A stretch of DNA of 64,000 nucleotides from Marisa cornuarietis (Eukaryota; Mollusca; Gastropoda; Architaenioglossa; Ampullariidae), in NCBI GenBank assembly GCA_004794655.1, contig SMMW01000521.1, positions 2,692,501 through 2,756,500 on the forward strand. The letters run 5' to 3'. The notes under the pieces were generated by a model. The model was given only the letters and a program-made list of their open reading frames with translations. It had not been told where the DNA came from and made no database searches. Each line of letters begins with the position of its first letter. Within the stretch, counting starts at the first letter, position 1. Position numbers and translations under genes: made by a program. Below, in pieces: positions 23,079-56,468 of this stretch.

Positions 23079-24529
23079 GGTAAAAAAAACAGAAAACATT
23101 TTTCCAGGCTTTTACCATTGAAAGTAAATCATTTCAGTGATGTGTAGATGACCATGCTTTTCTCTCCGCACGCTTTTCTTCAAAAGAATCTTACCGTGAG
23201 GGAGACAGATGTACGATTTCCTTTAGTTTAGAGTGTTTATTAAAGGGTGTTTCTGTATATATGCATTGTGGCTATATATATATATATATATAGTTTCCAT
23301 ATTTCTTTATTCTTTGATCTTCATTTTTAGTGTATTGATGAGCCTTTCACACGCATTTTATCAATGTCTGAATAATCATTTAAGGTGAGCACAAAACTGA
23401 AACTGAAACAGGTTAAGCGTGATTTATAAAAGTTTTTAATTAAATGCTTAAGGATTGCATTTTTCTAAATTTTTGTTCAGACAGTTCTGAGGATGTCCCG
23501 AGCAGAAGCTTACACTCATTTTGTTGTGATTTGAGTGCGTTTTGCCCAAAACATTTGTCCAGGCCCTGAATGTGACCTGTACAAGCAGGCATGATCATTA
23601 TTTGACTTCAATCTGATTGATGAAGAAGATGCAATATAATGAAAACAGCTTATTAGAGGACATGCGTCTTTACTTTCTCTCCCCTCTCTCTCTCTCCTTT
23701 CAATGCGTTTGTTATTATAATATGTTCATTTTATTTATATTTTGAATTGGTTTTATTTATATTTATATAATCAAGTGGGTTATATTATAAACTCACGAGG
23801 GCATGAATGTTCATAATACAAACGGACTCTCAGAGATGTTCTGAATAGATAGCTCTTTTTATCTAAAAAAATTAGGAACAGAAATAAATTCTGTGATGGT
23901 ATCGATACATGTAAATGTTAGTATGTATACTTTAATGGTTTTTGATGTTTATGTATTTACATTTTAATTGGTTTTATTTATATGCACGTAGTCTAGTACA
24001 ATTATATCACACATTTTCGCGCAGAATGATATCACATGAAGTAGCACTGAATAGTTTATGAACAAATATCATTTTATTTGACAGGCACAGCAAGTTATCA
24101 TATCAAAACAGTCCTATAGAATCAAGATATAATGAATTTCAATTGTAACACATCATTGCCTCATGTGAAGCAGCCTTAAGGTTACTAAAGTAATTTGATA
24201 CAACAACGCGGTTGATAAACAAGGAAAACCAGTATTTTCCTTAATACTGAAATTGTATGGCCCTAGTAACACAAAGAAATGAAACACGTTTTTAGAATTA
24301 GCATCTGCTTGCCTGACTGAGTGCCTCTGTGTATGCATGTTTGAGTGTTTATAGGCACAAATGAATCTTTGTACACATATATGTATGTATAATATAAACA
24401 TTCTCATGGCTCTTTGAATGTGTAAGCTTAATACGGAAAGGAAGGAGGATACAGAATATATGGACAGCAAGAAGAACAGATTATTTTTTCGACTTTATCT
24501 GTAACACATGCATAAATATAGAAGCTTGC

Positions 24530-24598
<69 letters not shown>

Positions 24599-25708
24599 TA
24601 CATGAACACAAACTAAGAACACAACTACTCACACACAAAAACACTCATACACTCTCTCTCTCTCCCTCTCTCTCTCTCTCTCTTATACACACACACACAC
24701 ACACTCAGGCATACAGACAACTAAACACATGCACACACACACGAACAAACTCACACACTCTAACTCTATATCACACGCAAAGTAACACACACACACACAC
24801 TCCCTCTCTCCAGCGCACTCACGCACAGTTATATACACACTTTCTCTCACATACATTCTCTCGCTTACACACAAACACACTCATTCACACACGCATACAC
24901 TTTCCTACTTTCACACGCGCACACACTGTCACACAATGTCTTTTTATACCCCAAACAAATGTGATCAACGTGTACCCGGGTGGCTTTTTGTAATTTAAAA
25001 TAACCCTTTCCTCTCTCTGTTCCTCGCTCTCTCTCTCTCTCTCTCATACAGAGTAATAAGCAGACCCGCGCACAGACACATACACACGGCCACCATCAAC
25101 TGACCCCTCACCAAAGAAGTGGAGAGGATAAGGAAAAATGTTTTATTCAATCTTCTTGTTTCGCGTTGAACACCACAAGCACACGGCTAGAAAGAGAGGT
25201 TCCTGCATGAAGTAAGATGCGACTAGGAAGTACAATATGCTAGTCCTGTCAAAACAAACATATTTTCTGAGCTTGCCGCGACCAATATCTATAGTTTCTT
25301 TAGTCATTTTACCTGCGACAAAGTCAAAGGGTAAAGACACAAGAAACATCTGCTGTTAGCTGCTTGACTCTTCCAATATCATTTCCATGTACTAAAGTGC
25401 ATATGAATTTAAGAGAGTGAATTGATAATTGTAGTGAACTAATCGTGCAACCGAACCCAAAATGGTGCGAAGTGAGATTAAAAAAAAGAATGAATTTTAT
25501 AAAAATGCAAACATATTCGACACATAATAATAAAAACACACTTTCAGCTACCAGCACCATCAAAAACGCTCATAATAACGGTTCCATCCATAAATTCACA
25601 CCATCACACAGGCATAGAAAAACGCAGACACGTGCTGGCACACTCACACACATGTGCAGACTTATATACAGACGCAGTCTTTAACGGTGGATAAAACTGT
25701 TTTTTTTC
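23079..25708. other. Non-coding stretch between genes 3 and 4
   Basis: Convergent 3' flanks. Contains an (AT)n tract near 23275, a (CA)n array at 24533-24596 and mixed CA/TC repeats to about 24930. No exon recognised. Confidence 0.55.
24533..24930. repeat. (CA)n and CA/TC-rich microsatellite region
   Basis: A (CA)32 core followed by scattered CA and TC tracts. Confidence 0.92.
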
Positions 25709-46429
<20,721 letters not shown>

Positions 46430-49206
46430 CGCTGTACTCAGATTTTTCAATCCTCAGACGTAGGAAGCAAAAGAGAACAAGAAGTTTACTGGTTGCAGTT
46501 CTCGGACTATAAGTTTGTAGTCTAGTCATCAGTCCTCAACCGTCACCAACACAGTGTGCCACACATTGTAAATATTCACTTCCCTTTTCTTGAGTGTTGC
46601 ATGTTGTGACTGTGACAAGTGATGCACGGCCTGCATCTTTGGAAAGAATCCGCCAGAGCATGAAGCTTAGAATAAGGAAGGAAATATTTGAACTGTGGTG
46701 CAAGTCCTACAGCCTTGTACATCTTGCTCTGTTTTATCGAGTTCGTGCTTCTCCATAAATTCTCTAGCCCTCAAAGAGTTCAGTTTGTTTGGTACGGAAT
46801 ATAATTCAAGCCATGTAGTTAAACATTGTTGAATTAACTTCAAGCTACGCCATGGAATGCTGCTCTTGAATGTACTTTTTTTCTCTTACTTCCTGACTTT
46901 CTTTAATGCATTTATGCGGTGAGATGTTTCTCTATACAAAATGAAATCTGTCTGCATATGTGCTAGAGATCCAAACACAAGGAAAAGACTAGGGAAACAG
47001 CTCACAGCAAAACTAGTAATAAAGAAAAATTATTTATGACAAAGGTCAACGTAGGGAAAACACATTTTGACAAGCAGCAGTCTTTCTCGGTAGGAAGCGA
47101 AAAATGATTTCTTTTGAGGGATCTTCATTATATCAATGACAGTTGTATACTGTAGAGACCATTATGTCTCATTTTAAACTACAGGCAGGCACTATAGAAC
47201 TGTTCACAGTGTTTTGGTGCGTTTGCCAGTGTGTATTCTTCTCGATCTAATTTATGGCATTCGCACAAACCGCTTTGGAGTCGTACGTCTGTAGACAACG
47301 CAGCATTTATATTTTTATTAAATTTTCCTTTTCACTTCATAAAAAGTGCAAAACAAATCTCTCATTATAATTTTCATATTGTTAATCACCAGACACATTA
47401 GAGGTAACTCACTGCTTTGTAATAATAATGAGATGGGACGCTTCTCAGTTACATTACCATTTCATCTAACGCAAATAAATAGATGAAAGAGGAGACATAG
47501 ATTATTTAAAAAAAAAACGGAAAAAATAAACAACGATCAAAAGTGCGTGAACCGAGCTTTTTCTCTTCATAAAACACAGACAAGTAACAAGCTATGGAAT
47601 TAAGCAGACAAGCGATGCACTTGATGCTAAGTTTGTTTACTTCCTCTTCAAAGTTGTGTTCATTCGAGACTATCTACCTTGGTGAGCAGTGATGTCTAAA
47701 TTCCCCTACACAGGATGCGACCGACTTGCGTGGAAACGAAGATACACAGTATTCATTGTCAGTGTCTGCAATCATGAGCACCTCCCCCGTCACACACAAA
47801 CACACACAGGCATGCACATATACAAAGAGGTACATTCACAAAGCGAACAAGTACACACACAAATGAACACACATTTATACAGTCACACACACACACACAC
47901 ACACACACAGTCACACACAGATGCACACATACTCAGAAAGACACAGACGCACACATCATTTATTCCTTGTTACCCCTCACCAGCGGCACTGGTTTTGGGC
48001 AGCCCCCCTCCTTTGCCTCGCTTTCTGCTGATCTTCTCCAAAGTCTGTTTTGGCCTCACAACTCTCCTCTTCCCCTGGGGCCGTATTTTCCTCTGGGGGT
48101 CAGTGTACGCTCCTCTTATAGATTGCATTCTATAGCTATACACTGCATTCTATAAGTAAAAAACACAATGTATAACTATACATTGCAATGAGCTAGAGAG
48201 CTAGAGAGAGAAAACTCGGTAAAATCCGAAGTTCTTCATGAAGTATACAGCATGAAGTATACAACAGCCGTCTTCAGAGATGCCTCTAGTGAGTTAGAGG
48301 CAGGGGTGACGACCTCTGACTTGAAGGCTGGATCGGCCGGCAAAAGGGGCCGCGACTCGTGACAATAATCGCTACTCGTGACAATAATCGCTACTCGTGA
48401 CAATAATCGAGGGTTACCGCACCTAGAGGCTCGGTTGACCCACGGACATGTATAGGTGGATTGCTGTCGGTCTGCCGAGACCAACGCTGAGCCTCTTGCG
48501 AGTTTCTCTGCTATTAGTCTCGGCGAGCCATAATAATGAATGTGAATAAACCGGAAGCTATATCGTAACCAGCCTTGTTCTATGACTTCACTGAAAAAAA
48601 AATCGTCTGCAAGCAGTCCAGTAATACAAGTCCATGGTTGACCTTTTCAAGACTCGAAGTACTTTAGAGGCGCGACGAAACTATGGACAATATTTCAGGC
48701 GTTGGTCGCGACGATAAAACGGCATAAGAAAAAAAAACGGAGGAGGGGCTCTACCCTCTTTGGATATCTTTTAAATAAAACCGAAAGCAGTAAAGATATA
48801 TCCTTTTGTAAGTTAGTTATACTTACTTGGAAGCTGTACCTGTTGACTATTGCTCTGTCGAGTTACATTCTCTCCCCTTTGTCTTTCAAAAAGTTTAGGA
48901 ATTGTCCGCGATTCTGTAAGATGAAACATGCATTAAGATTAGTTTTGAATCGACTCTAAAATAAATTCTACAGTCTCGAAAGTGCGTTCTTAGTTTGATG
49001 TATAAATGTAAGGTGTAAAGTACAGAGTCCTGTAGTCAACCTCTAGTACAAAGGAGTTTAGAATAATGACAGTGATTTTATGTGTGCATGGCTCTTCACG
49101 TGAAAATCGTACTCTCACCCAAAACGATATCGATAAGGATACGGTGGCCAGGTAAATAATAATCATTATAATAATTAATAATCATCAAATGCAATATGGC
49201 GCCTGT
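46430..49206. other. Non-coding stretch between genes 4 and 5
   Basis: The 5' flank of gene 4 and 3' flank of gene 5. Contains a CA tract near 47885, an RTE fragment near 47965-48110, and three copies of CTACTCGTGACAATAATCG at 48353-48410. No exon recognised. Confidence 0.5.
47965..48110 (-). mobile_element. Short 3' fragment of the RTE LINE
   Basis: Resembles 53555-53660 and the LINE 3' region at about 19745-19870 (TTTTGGGCAGCC, TTTTGGCCTC...CTCTTCCCCTG). Highly truncated. Confidence 0.5.
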
Positions 49207-49436
49207 TCACGTACGATTTCGTTTCCTTTTGACGATGCAGACGATAACGATGACAAGGATAATAGTGACAACCAAGGCTGCAGCAACACTAGCACCAACA
49301 CTCGCTACAACAGACTGACTATTCTGACTTTGATCTGACGGCGATGAACCCAAAGGGGACGGGGTAGAAGAGGCAAAGTGAGTTAATGAAGAACGAGACG
49401 AGTCGAAGTGAGCCGATGAAGACGAACTCAAGTGAG
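49207..49436 (-). CDS. Gene 5 Ser-rich stalk, TM and tail exon
   Basis: Acceptor CCTCTTTTCCAG, phase 1. HLSSSSSAHFDSSRSSLTHF-type Ser-rich stalk with repeated AHF/THF units, TM, then KRKRNRT-stop. Confidence 0.82.
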
Positions 49437-49741
49437 CTGGAAAAGAGGATTCGAAACCGTCTGTTAACAAGCATCGTCAGGGCTCACTGATTTATTGGCT
49501 TTAGCTGTATATATTTGCTGCTTCGTAAAATTATCAACCGCGAGACAGCCGGTTCTTTTTTACAGGTGGTTGATTCGAATAAAGCTAAGGTTATCCTCAC
49601 ACAAGGAACTCTTGTGGCTGCAGAAGCCGCAACAAGACACGAAAAAATTTAACTGAACTAATTCTTTCACATTGAAAACAGATTTTCTCAAGCATGTTTT
49701 ACTTTCTCTCTTTCTTTCTGTCTCTCCCTCTTCCTCTCCAG

Positions 49742-49814
<73 letters not shown>

Positions 49815-52418
49815 CGCGCGCGTTTTGTGTTTGCACTGTGTGTTCACAATTTGAAAGAGCGAAAATACAAAATGGTTATTATTTATCTATAATAGTCTTT
49901 AGAAGTGTCATTTTGCATATTCAAAAAAACCTTAAACAAACGAGAAAAAAACAATAAAAAACAAAGACAAACGTGCAGACGTAGAAGTGTTGTCTTTTGT
50001 GGGGTGATTTGTACTTGACGTGTATCCTGGTCTTATAGTAACACAGTCGCAGCTGGGCATGTATCCAGTTTGATTAAAGCATCGACAGGTACCTGTCCGG
50101 TTATCTTGCAAAAAAAAAAAAGGTTCAGTTTGTCTGTAATTCACTTGAATACACATAAAAGGAAAGGATGAGAATATGCTGTAATATGAGAAGACATAAT
50201 GACAAAGCATTAAAATAATTGAGAAGTTCGAAAGATCCCTGGATCTTCACTGATATATTAAAGAAAATAATAATTATATTTGTATACTTCGCAAAAACAT
50301 ACGCTCACAGTAGATAATGATCTGAGTCATTTAAAACCAACCACTGCTGTCTTGTAAGAAAGTACTTACATATTATTATTTCTCCAGCTTTCTTAATTAC
50401 TGAGTAAGGACTGATATAGAAGGTGTATGAATAGTCCCCCTCTGAAGTGGGAAGATCTGCAATGAAGCTGCAGTTGCCACGCTGGTAAGTTTTCTTGTCT
50501 TTAGACTCCATGTAAGTTTCTAGAAGAATCTCGGCTTTCACGTATTTGTCGTAATCTGCCGTCTGTTATCAAAACATTAAAACTTGTTATAATTTTGTTG
50601 TGTAACAGGGATGAGGAACGGCTCGCCCAAACTCCTTTAATCCGGCCAAACAAGACATCCGCAGGTTTCAGTAAATCAATAAACCTTTTGATGACAAAAA
50701 TATTTATATTCACTGATTATATTAATAATGTTCATTTTGAGGGACAAGCAAGGAACGTCCATTACGTGATAGAGCTCATACGAGTTTAGTACATGACGTG
50801 AAAGAGACGTACGCTTGTCGGCTGCTCGTGGCCAATATGGACAATTGTGCATATCGAATACAAAGATTTTGTCACTATATACTGTCTTCTCTTGGATCTT
50901 TACAATTATGAACATATATTTTACAAACTCCAAGCAGTTGTTTCTCTATGCTTTTCATAAGAGCAGAGCTTATGTTTCGCGCACCTAACTACAAAAAGGT
51001 GGACTGTGGTAACTCACACAGTAATGCCAGGTGGTGAAACCAAACTTGACCAAACAGAGCAAGCTAATTTTTAAGTAGATAACTTTATGTGGCCTGCGAA
51101 TAATTTTATAAATATTAAATGACCATTAGGAAAAAAGGTTCTCCACTCCATTTGTACAAAAAATAGTTTTTCTCAAGCAGAAGGATTACACGAAAAATGA
51201 AGTTACTTTACAAAGAGAATAACAAAAAGAACAAAACAAAAACAACCACCAAATCTAACTCATGAATTCCCACTAAACATAGGTCTGAAAAATTCAAAGC
51301 TTTCGTAAATATCTGTTATCTAATGTAACAAACAAATTGTCTGCAGGTGTAGCTTTACTCACTTTTCCTAACCGTTGAAATGCACTACAGGCGATTTGAG
51401 TGTTAGACGAGAACAACTGGTTAAAGCTACAGCTGCCTTTCACTGTCCAATTAGTCTCATTGACTGCAGTCTTGCACTGGCTGAAATTTGGAGCATCTGT
51501 AGAACGAAGAGACGAGTAATAAACAGGTATGAGATAAAACAAATGAAAATAGTAGGTGTGTATGGGCGAATTATGTATTGCCATGTAGCATTGTGCATAA
51601 AATACGCAGACAGATAATAGATAATTTTATATTTAACGACAAAGTCTCAAAAAACTTTAACAAACATATTCTATGTGATATTTTGAGATAAACGTATCTG
51701 GGTCGCCTAATCTTTTCAGGTCGTGGGGTGTGAGGTGTTAGACATCACTTTTCTCGGGGGTCAGGTTTACGTGAGAGTGGTGTTCATGTCCTCTCCATTG
51801 CTGCCTTACCTTCCCTAATGGTCTTAGACCTTCCGACAGCTGGGTCGACTTGGTGAAGTTCGCAGCGCCACTTAATTAAGTATCGCGCCTGCACGCATTT
51901 GGTTCGGACATCCACACTCCAACTACTTGGCTAGTCGCTTACCACCGAATTGTAGGAGGACTGATCCGCTTGTTACAAGGCTAATTACACCCTGCAGCCG
52001 GACTATCGGTTAGTCGCGACTCCTTAAATTCCTAACGCAAATCAGTCTGTTAGTCTTTGTTCCAAGGAAGAAAATGGGAAGTTTCCAGGAGAATTTAGTT
52101 CCCAAAGAGACTTTAGTTCCTCCCATAAAATTTCAACTGCAATTCTAGCTCTTACTTGTCGGGTGTGCTATCTAGTCTATTATACCTAGCGTTGTGCTCT
52201 TCTTTTCCTTCCGTCTACTACACACCCACATTTAGCAGACCTTGGTACTTGTATCTACAAAAAGTGTTGTCTTTGGTGTGTCGTTCAGCTCCGTATCACT
52301 CTCGTCATGTGTGCTCTGTTTTACAACTAATTTCGTTTGCTGTTTGCAATTCACTATTCATTCTTCTCCAAAATATGTCCATTACTTTCAGACGACAAGG
52401 ACAAACAATACGTGCTAG

Positions 52419-52488
<70 letters not shown>

Positions 52489-53976
52489 GAGATGTATTAA
52501 TATATTCTTGATGTATTTACATTTATTACACATGAAAACCAATTACAACCTGCTCTGCCTAACTCCTTCACTTGTATCACCTACTTCTTTAAATGCCTAC
52601 TTTTACTTACATGACTAAGTTACTAAGTTACTGAGAAAGGGGATTTCGAGGTACGTGAGCCTCTTGACTGCAGACCAGAAGACCTACGGTATATGGTACT
52701 ACTGACTCACTCGAAATTAGGAAAACATTGTCGGAGTAAGAAAAAAATTTCTAGGCACGTGATTAAATAAAAGGGAAGGAATAAGCTCTTCGCGCTGCGG
52801 TGAACAGGGTGCAGACCCTACATTTTGCCGGCTATTTATACACAAAATCTATTTATATGTATATATATATAACTAGTATATGCATTGTAAAAATGACGTT
52901 TCGAATACAAAAGAACGTTCCTAAGAAATGTATGGAATTATGTAGATAAGAAAAAGCATACAAAAGAACAAACAGGTTAAACAGCTACTAATAAAATGTA
53001 GTTGATAAAGTCTCGTCTTACGAATGATGTTGATCCTGCACTGCTGATGATTCTTTGTATCAGAACAAGCAACAGTGGCACCTCCGAAACTCCGATGATT
53101 TTTTTTAATGGTCAGTGAACTCTCATTGACATTGTTGATGTCCAAAGAAATGTCATTATTACCGGGAAAAGTGCAATGCTTTTCTAATACAGTACAGAAC
53201 CCTTCAAAGAATGTTTGACTTCTACTGGTTTCCTCGATTCTCCATTGAAACTGTCCTGTCTGCGATGGAACTTTGCATGTAATAGCACCCTCTTTGTTCT
53301 CTTGAACGTGAATCCATCCATCGACGCATGATGGCATTGTGAGTTCTGTTTAGAAAAACAAATCTTTTTATGATTATATGTCAACTACTATAACATTTTA
53401 AATTGTTGTCTTGTAATATGATTTGGACATGCGTACAAGGCATGTCCCATTCACAGAACATAAAGCATAGGCCTATAGACCAATCGAAAAAGATCTCATC
53501 ATCATCATTCCTTGCTACTCCTCGAGGAGCATAGGGCCGCAACAACACCTCGCCAGCGGACCCGGTATTGGGCAGCCCCCCCCCCCTCAGTTGGGCCCAT
53601 GTGGTTCTGGCAGCCTTTTTTGGCCTCCCAACTCTCCTCTTCCCCTGAGGGTTCTAGTCAAGTGCCTGCCTGGCAATGGTGTCAGCTAGTTTGCGCAGTG
53701 TTAGTCCTATCCAGCCCCACTTGGGCTTTTTGATGTCTTGACTAGTGGCATTCGAGCTCGTTAGTTCTTTTCCACATGCTGCTACTCGAGATCTTTTCAG
53801 GCCATCTTATTCCCAAAATATGGCGAAGGCATCAGTTGGTAAAGGTCTGGAGCTTGTTGTTGATGGTGTTTGTCACTCTCCAGGTTTCAGAGCCACAAAA
53901 AATCTAATCAAATCAAACTTTATTGTCTGTACATGGCGTAGTCCAAGACATTACATTTTTCTTTTACTCACAATCA

Positions 53977-54045
<69 letters not shown>

Positions 54046-54941
54046 TTACACAGCATATCTATATTTATATATACACACAAACAGAACGTGCAGACATACG
54101 TGCCTACACACGGCATTCAACGTTCACGCACATCTACACATGAACCTCGCGAGAAAGATACTCTCTCAGAAAGGTCACAAGATCAAAGAAATAGAGAGAC
54201 AATTTACTTTACAAAAGACAGTAAGAGAACGATTTCTTTTGCAAAGCAAACCTAGAAATTAATCTTATTTGTCTTGCAAAGATGTGGACGGGAAACATGT
54301 TACATTCATGCAATATAAAATATAAAACAATAGATAACGAAAACTGTTTCAATAAGAAAAAGACCATATGATAATTTAAAATTTTATCTTAAATAAGCAG
54401 GAAAAAGCAAACCTAGCGATTGGCAAACTAGGGTGGTAAAGGCGAATATTATGTAAAACACTGGCTTACATTATGACTTAGACAATATTGTAATAGCAAT
54501 GTTGCTATTGTTAGGGGAGCGCAACGAAAACCTCAGGGTATATGTCTAAAGATAAGTAGTGTGTGTGTGTGTGCATGTGTTAAGCTTCAATGTCTAATGG
54601 CCAAAGACATAATATATCTATATATAATATGGTTGTTGTACAATATGCTGCTTTGTATTATCACTATGTATGTTTATCCCCCACAATGTCAAAATGATTA
54701 TAAGCGATTGACATTAAAAGATGTCGTGTCGTGTCGTGTACATTCATTTACTTTTAAAATAAAGAAATACTCCCAGTCATGGCAACACGCACAGTAGATA
54801 TGTTCGCGCCGACATATCCGGGCACGAAAAGAAAAAGCATAGAGAAAAGGCACAAATAAAACGATAAAACTCACCTGCAACAAGGTTCACGGAAAAGTTG
54901 AGAACGATAACACACACAAAGGCAGCTCTCGATATCGCCAT
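49207..54941 (-). CDS. Gene 5: Ig1-D2-EGF-like/stalk-TM receptor, short tail (359 aa)
   Basis: Exons 54941-54875, 53345-53022, 51496-51363, 50562-50370, 50104-49973 and 49436-49207 total 1080 nt, all in frame with phases 1,1,0,1,1. Signal peptide 1-22; six-Cys Ig1 24-130; D2 132-239; a small Cys-rich module (GTCRCFNQTGYMPSCDC) plus Thr/Ser stalk 241-283; Ser-rich mucin-like stalk 285-325; TM about 330-352; tail KRKRNRT. It differs from gene 2 by replacing Ig3 with the Cys-rich module and a long stalk. No tail tyrosines. Its closest relative in the window is gene 6, in inverted orientation. The least certain junction is the GTTTGT donor at 49972. Confidence 0.82.
49743..49822. repeat. (TG)n/(CG)n microsatellite
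   Basis: About 31 TG units running into GCGCGCGCGTGCGCGCGCG, in gene 5. Confidence 0.96.
49973..50104 (-). CDS. Gene 5 Cys-rich module and stalk exon
   Basis: A long pyrimidine tract then TTGCAAG, phase 1-1. Four cysteines in 15 residues (CRCFNQTGYMPSCDC), EGF-like but incomplete, then SSTNHPTKDNTSTSA. If the donor is not used, the frame runs on to LSLFFIVFFSFV-stop, a short hydrophobic end. Confidence 0.6.
50370..50562 (-). CDS. Gene 5 D2b exon
   Basis: Acceptor TGATAACAG, donor GTAAGT, phase 0 to 1, 193 nt, the longest D2b: QRGNCSF and EGDYSYTFYI. Confidence 0.82.
51363..51496 (-). CDS. Gene 5 D2a exon
   Basis: Acceptor TTCGTTCTACAG, donor GTGAGT, phase 1 to 0, 134 nt: FSQCKT, WTVKGSC and SSNTQIACSAF. 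The family C-x-W is C-x-x-F here, so the core Trp is lost. Confidence 0.82.
52422..52487. repeat. (AC)n microsatellite
   Basis: About 32 units, in gene 5 intron 2. Confidence 0.96.
53022..53345 (-). CDS. Gene 5 Ig1 exon (324 nt)
   Basis: Acceptor TTTTTCTAAACAG, donor GTAAGA, phase 1-1. PSC, AITC, FQWRI, FCTVLEKHC, TVACSD and QQCRI give the six-Cys pattern. Same length as gene 6 Ig1; about half identical by eye, with differences concentrated between the cysteines. Confidence 0.87.
53505..53890 (-). mobile_element. Truncated 3' end of the RTE LINE in gene 5 intron 1
   Basis: Shares GAGCATAGGGCCGCAAC and the following approximately 350 bp with the 3' end of the LINE at 19680-20100, same orientation. 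5'-truncated, as is usual for LINE copies. Confidence 0.8.
53978..54038. repeat. (CA)n microsatellite
   Basis: About 30 units. Confidence 0.96.
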
Positions 54942-55110
54942 ATTTGTCACCAAGTGTTGTGTTCTTGTCTTTGCCTTGCGTATACAGACACATTCTGATA
55001 AATAGGAGAGCACAACTTCCTTGTTGTACATTATGCATCCTTGTATTTACCCAGCTTCTTTGTTTTAAATATACAGTCATCTTGCACCATTTGAGAGTGC
55101 ATTTCACTTG
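54780..55110. repeat. Inverted duplication, arm 1 (gene 5 promoter and signal exon)
   Basis: Reverse complement of about 62850-63180. Matches cover the 5' flank, the first exon and the start of intron 1, so genes 5 and 6 share an ancestral promoter. Confidence 0.8.
54875..54941 (-). CDS. Gene 5 signal-peptide exon
   Basis: MAISRAAFVCVIVLNFSVNL then VA, donor GTGAGT, phase 1, 67 nt. The surrounding 300 bp recur inverted at gene 6. Confidence 0.83.
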
Positions 55111-55129
55111 TAAAATGTTTTGACCTCAA

Positions 55130-55220
55130 ACAGAAAGAAAAAAAGAAACAAACAAACAAACAAAAAAGAAAGAAAGAAACAAACAAACAAACAAAGAAAC
55201 AAACAAACAAAGAAACAAAT
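55130..55220. repeat. (AAAC)n/(AAAG)n simple repeat
   Basis: Mixed AAAG and AAAC units upstream of gene 5. Confidence 0.9.
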
Positions 55221-55489
55221 ACATTTAGTTACATAAGCACGCACATTCTTGAACGCAATGCACAAAACAGTTAAGCTAAGTGCCACCCGCCTCTTGGCAG
55301 ATACGACCATAACATTGTTCACCTGCCACCTACATACAGACAGCTCCTTAAGCGCGAAGAGCCAACAATACAATGTATTAGGAACTGGACATTTGAAGCA
55401 ACTGAGATGTAAGTGTCTGATACAGCTTTCACACTTTTAGATGCAATCCTATAACTTTTAGACGCCTTTAGCATCTATGTTCCAGTCTT

Positions 55490-56160
55490 ATTAATAGATT
55501 TTTCATGCGCCTTTAACACGGCCCAGCCACACCTCCTTGTAAGGCGCCTGTTAGATGTTGATGTAAACATTAGTCTAGTTTGTTGGATGCGATCATACAT
55601 GAAGGGCCGACCCCAGAGGGTGGGTTTCAGAGAGAGCACTACCGACAGGTACTGTAGGATTCGGCTCATCTGAAAGGGTAGATTTTATCAATGAATGGAA
55701 TGATTCTGCCAGAAAAGCAGATTGTCAACACGGGTACCCTTCAGGGGTGTGTTCTTTCTTCTATCCTATTATTTGTATACTTAAATGAGATCACCATAAA
55801 CAACGCCATTATCAAACTTGTAAAGTTTGCAGATGACATGGCTTGTGGCCTACACCAGAGATGAGCAGTCCCTGTCACAGTACCTGGCTTCGTGGGGGAA
55901 CTGGAGGAGAGGTTTGACTGTAGCTTTCTAGGAACTGAACGTTAAAAAAAAAAGAGAAGATGGCCCTTGGGAGAGCAAGTGATGGAAGAGATGGCATTAA
56001 CCCGCTCCACACACCATCGTGAGCTCTTGAGTGCTGGATATTGTTTACAGGTTCCTTGTCGAGAGTATTCTCATATTTAACATCGCCGTCTGGTATGGTC
56101 ACCTCCTCGTCAATATTAATGTCAAAAAGTTTAGACTACGTTTCATATTTTATCAATTTG
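55490..56160 (+). pseudogene. Reverse-transcriptase remnant of a second LINE type
   Basis: Broken plus-strand frames spell GTLQGCVLSS...FVYLNEI and KLVKFADDMACG, the RT QGCVLSP and FADD motifs, followed by stops and a later VESILIFNIAVWYG. It looks like a CR1/L2-type element, different from the RTE element. Not functional. Confidence 0.72.
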
Positions 56161-56399
56161 TTATACTGTATTTCTATCAATGGTGTTATATGGCGTGTAA
56201 ACACAAAGTTTCTATGCAACTCCAAGAGTGCAGACTTTGTGGTATTATTGACTCTAAAACGGATTATTGTTTGTAGCAGGATATCTTGTCAGGATGCAGT
56301 AATGCAGGCAACACCCCGTGTTAAACTGCTTGAAAGTGTCACGAAGATCGGGATTTTGTAGCAAGGACAGAGATTTAGTTTCTAGATGATAACAAAACA

Positions 56400-56400
<1 letters not shown>

Positions 56401-56444
<44 letters not shown>

Positions 56445-56468
56445 GTGTGTGTGTGTGTGTGTGTGTGC
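56401..56468. repeat. (GT)n microsatellite
   Basis: GT tract with a GGGTGGGTG interruption. Confidence 0.95.

Noticed and set aside
24508..24993. Long His/Thr-rich frame over CA repeats
   Set aside because: Translation of a microsatellite; no start context, domain or splice structure.
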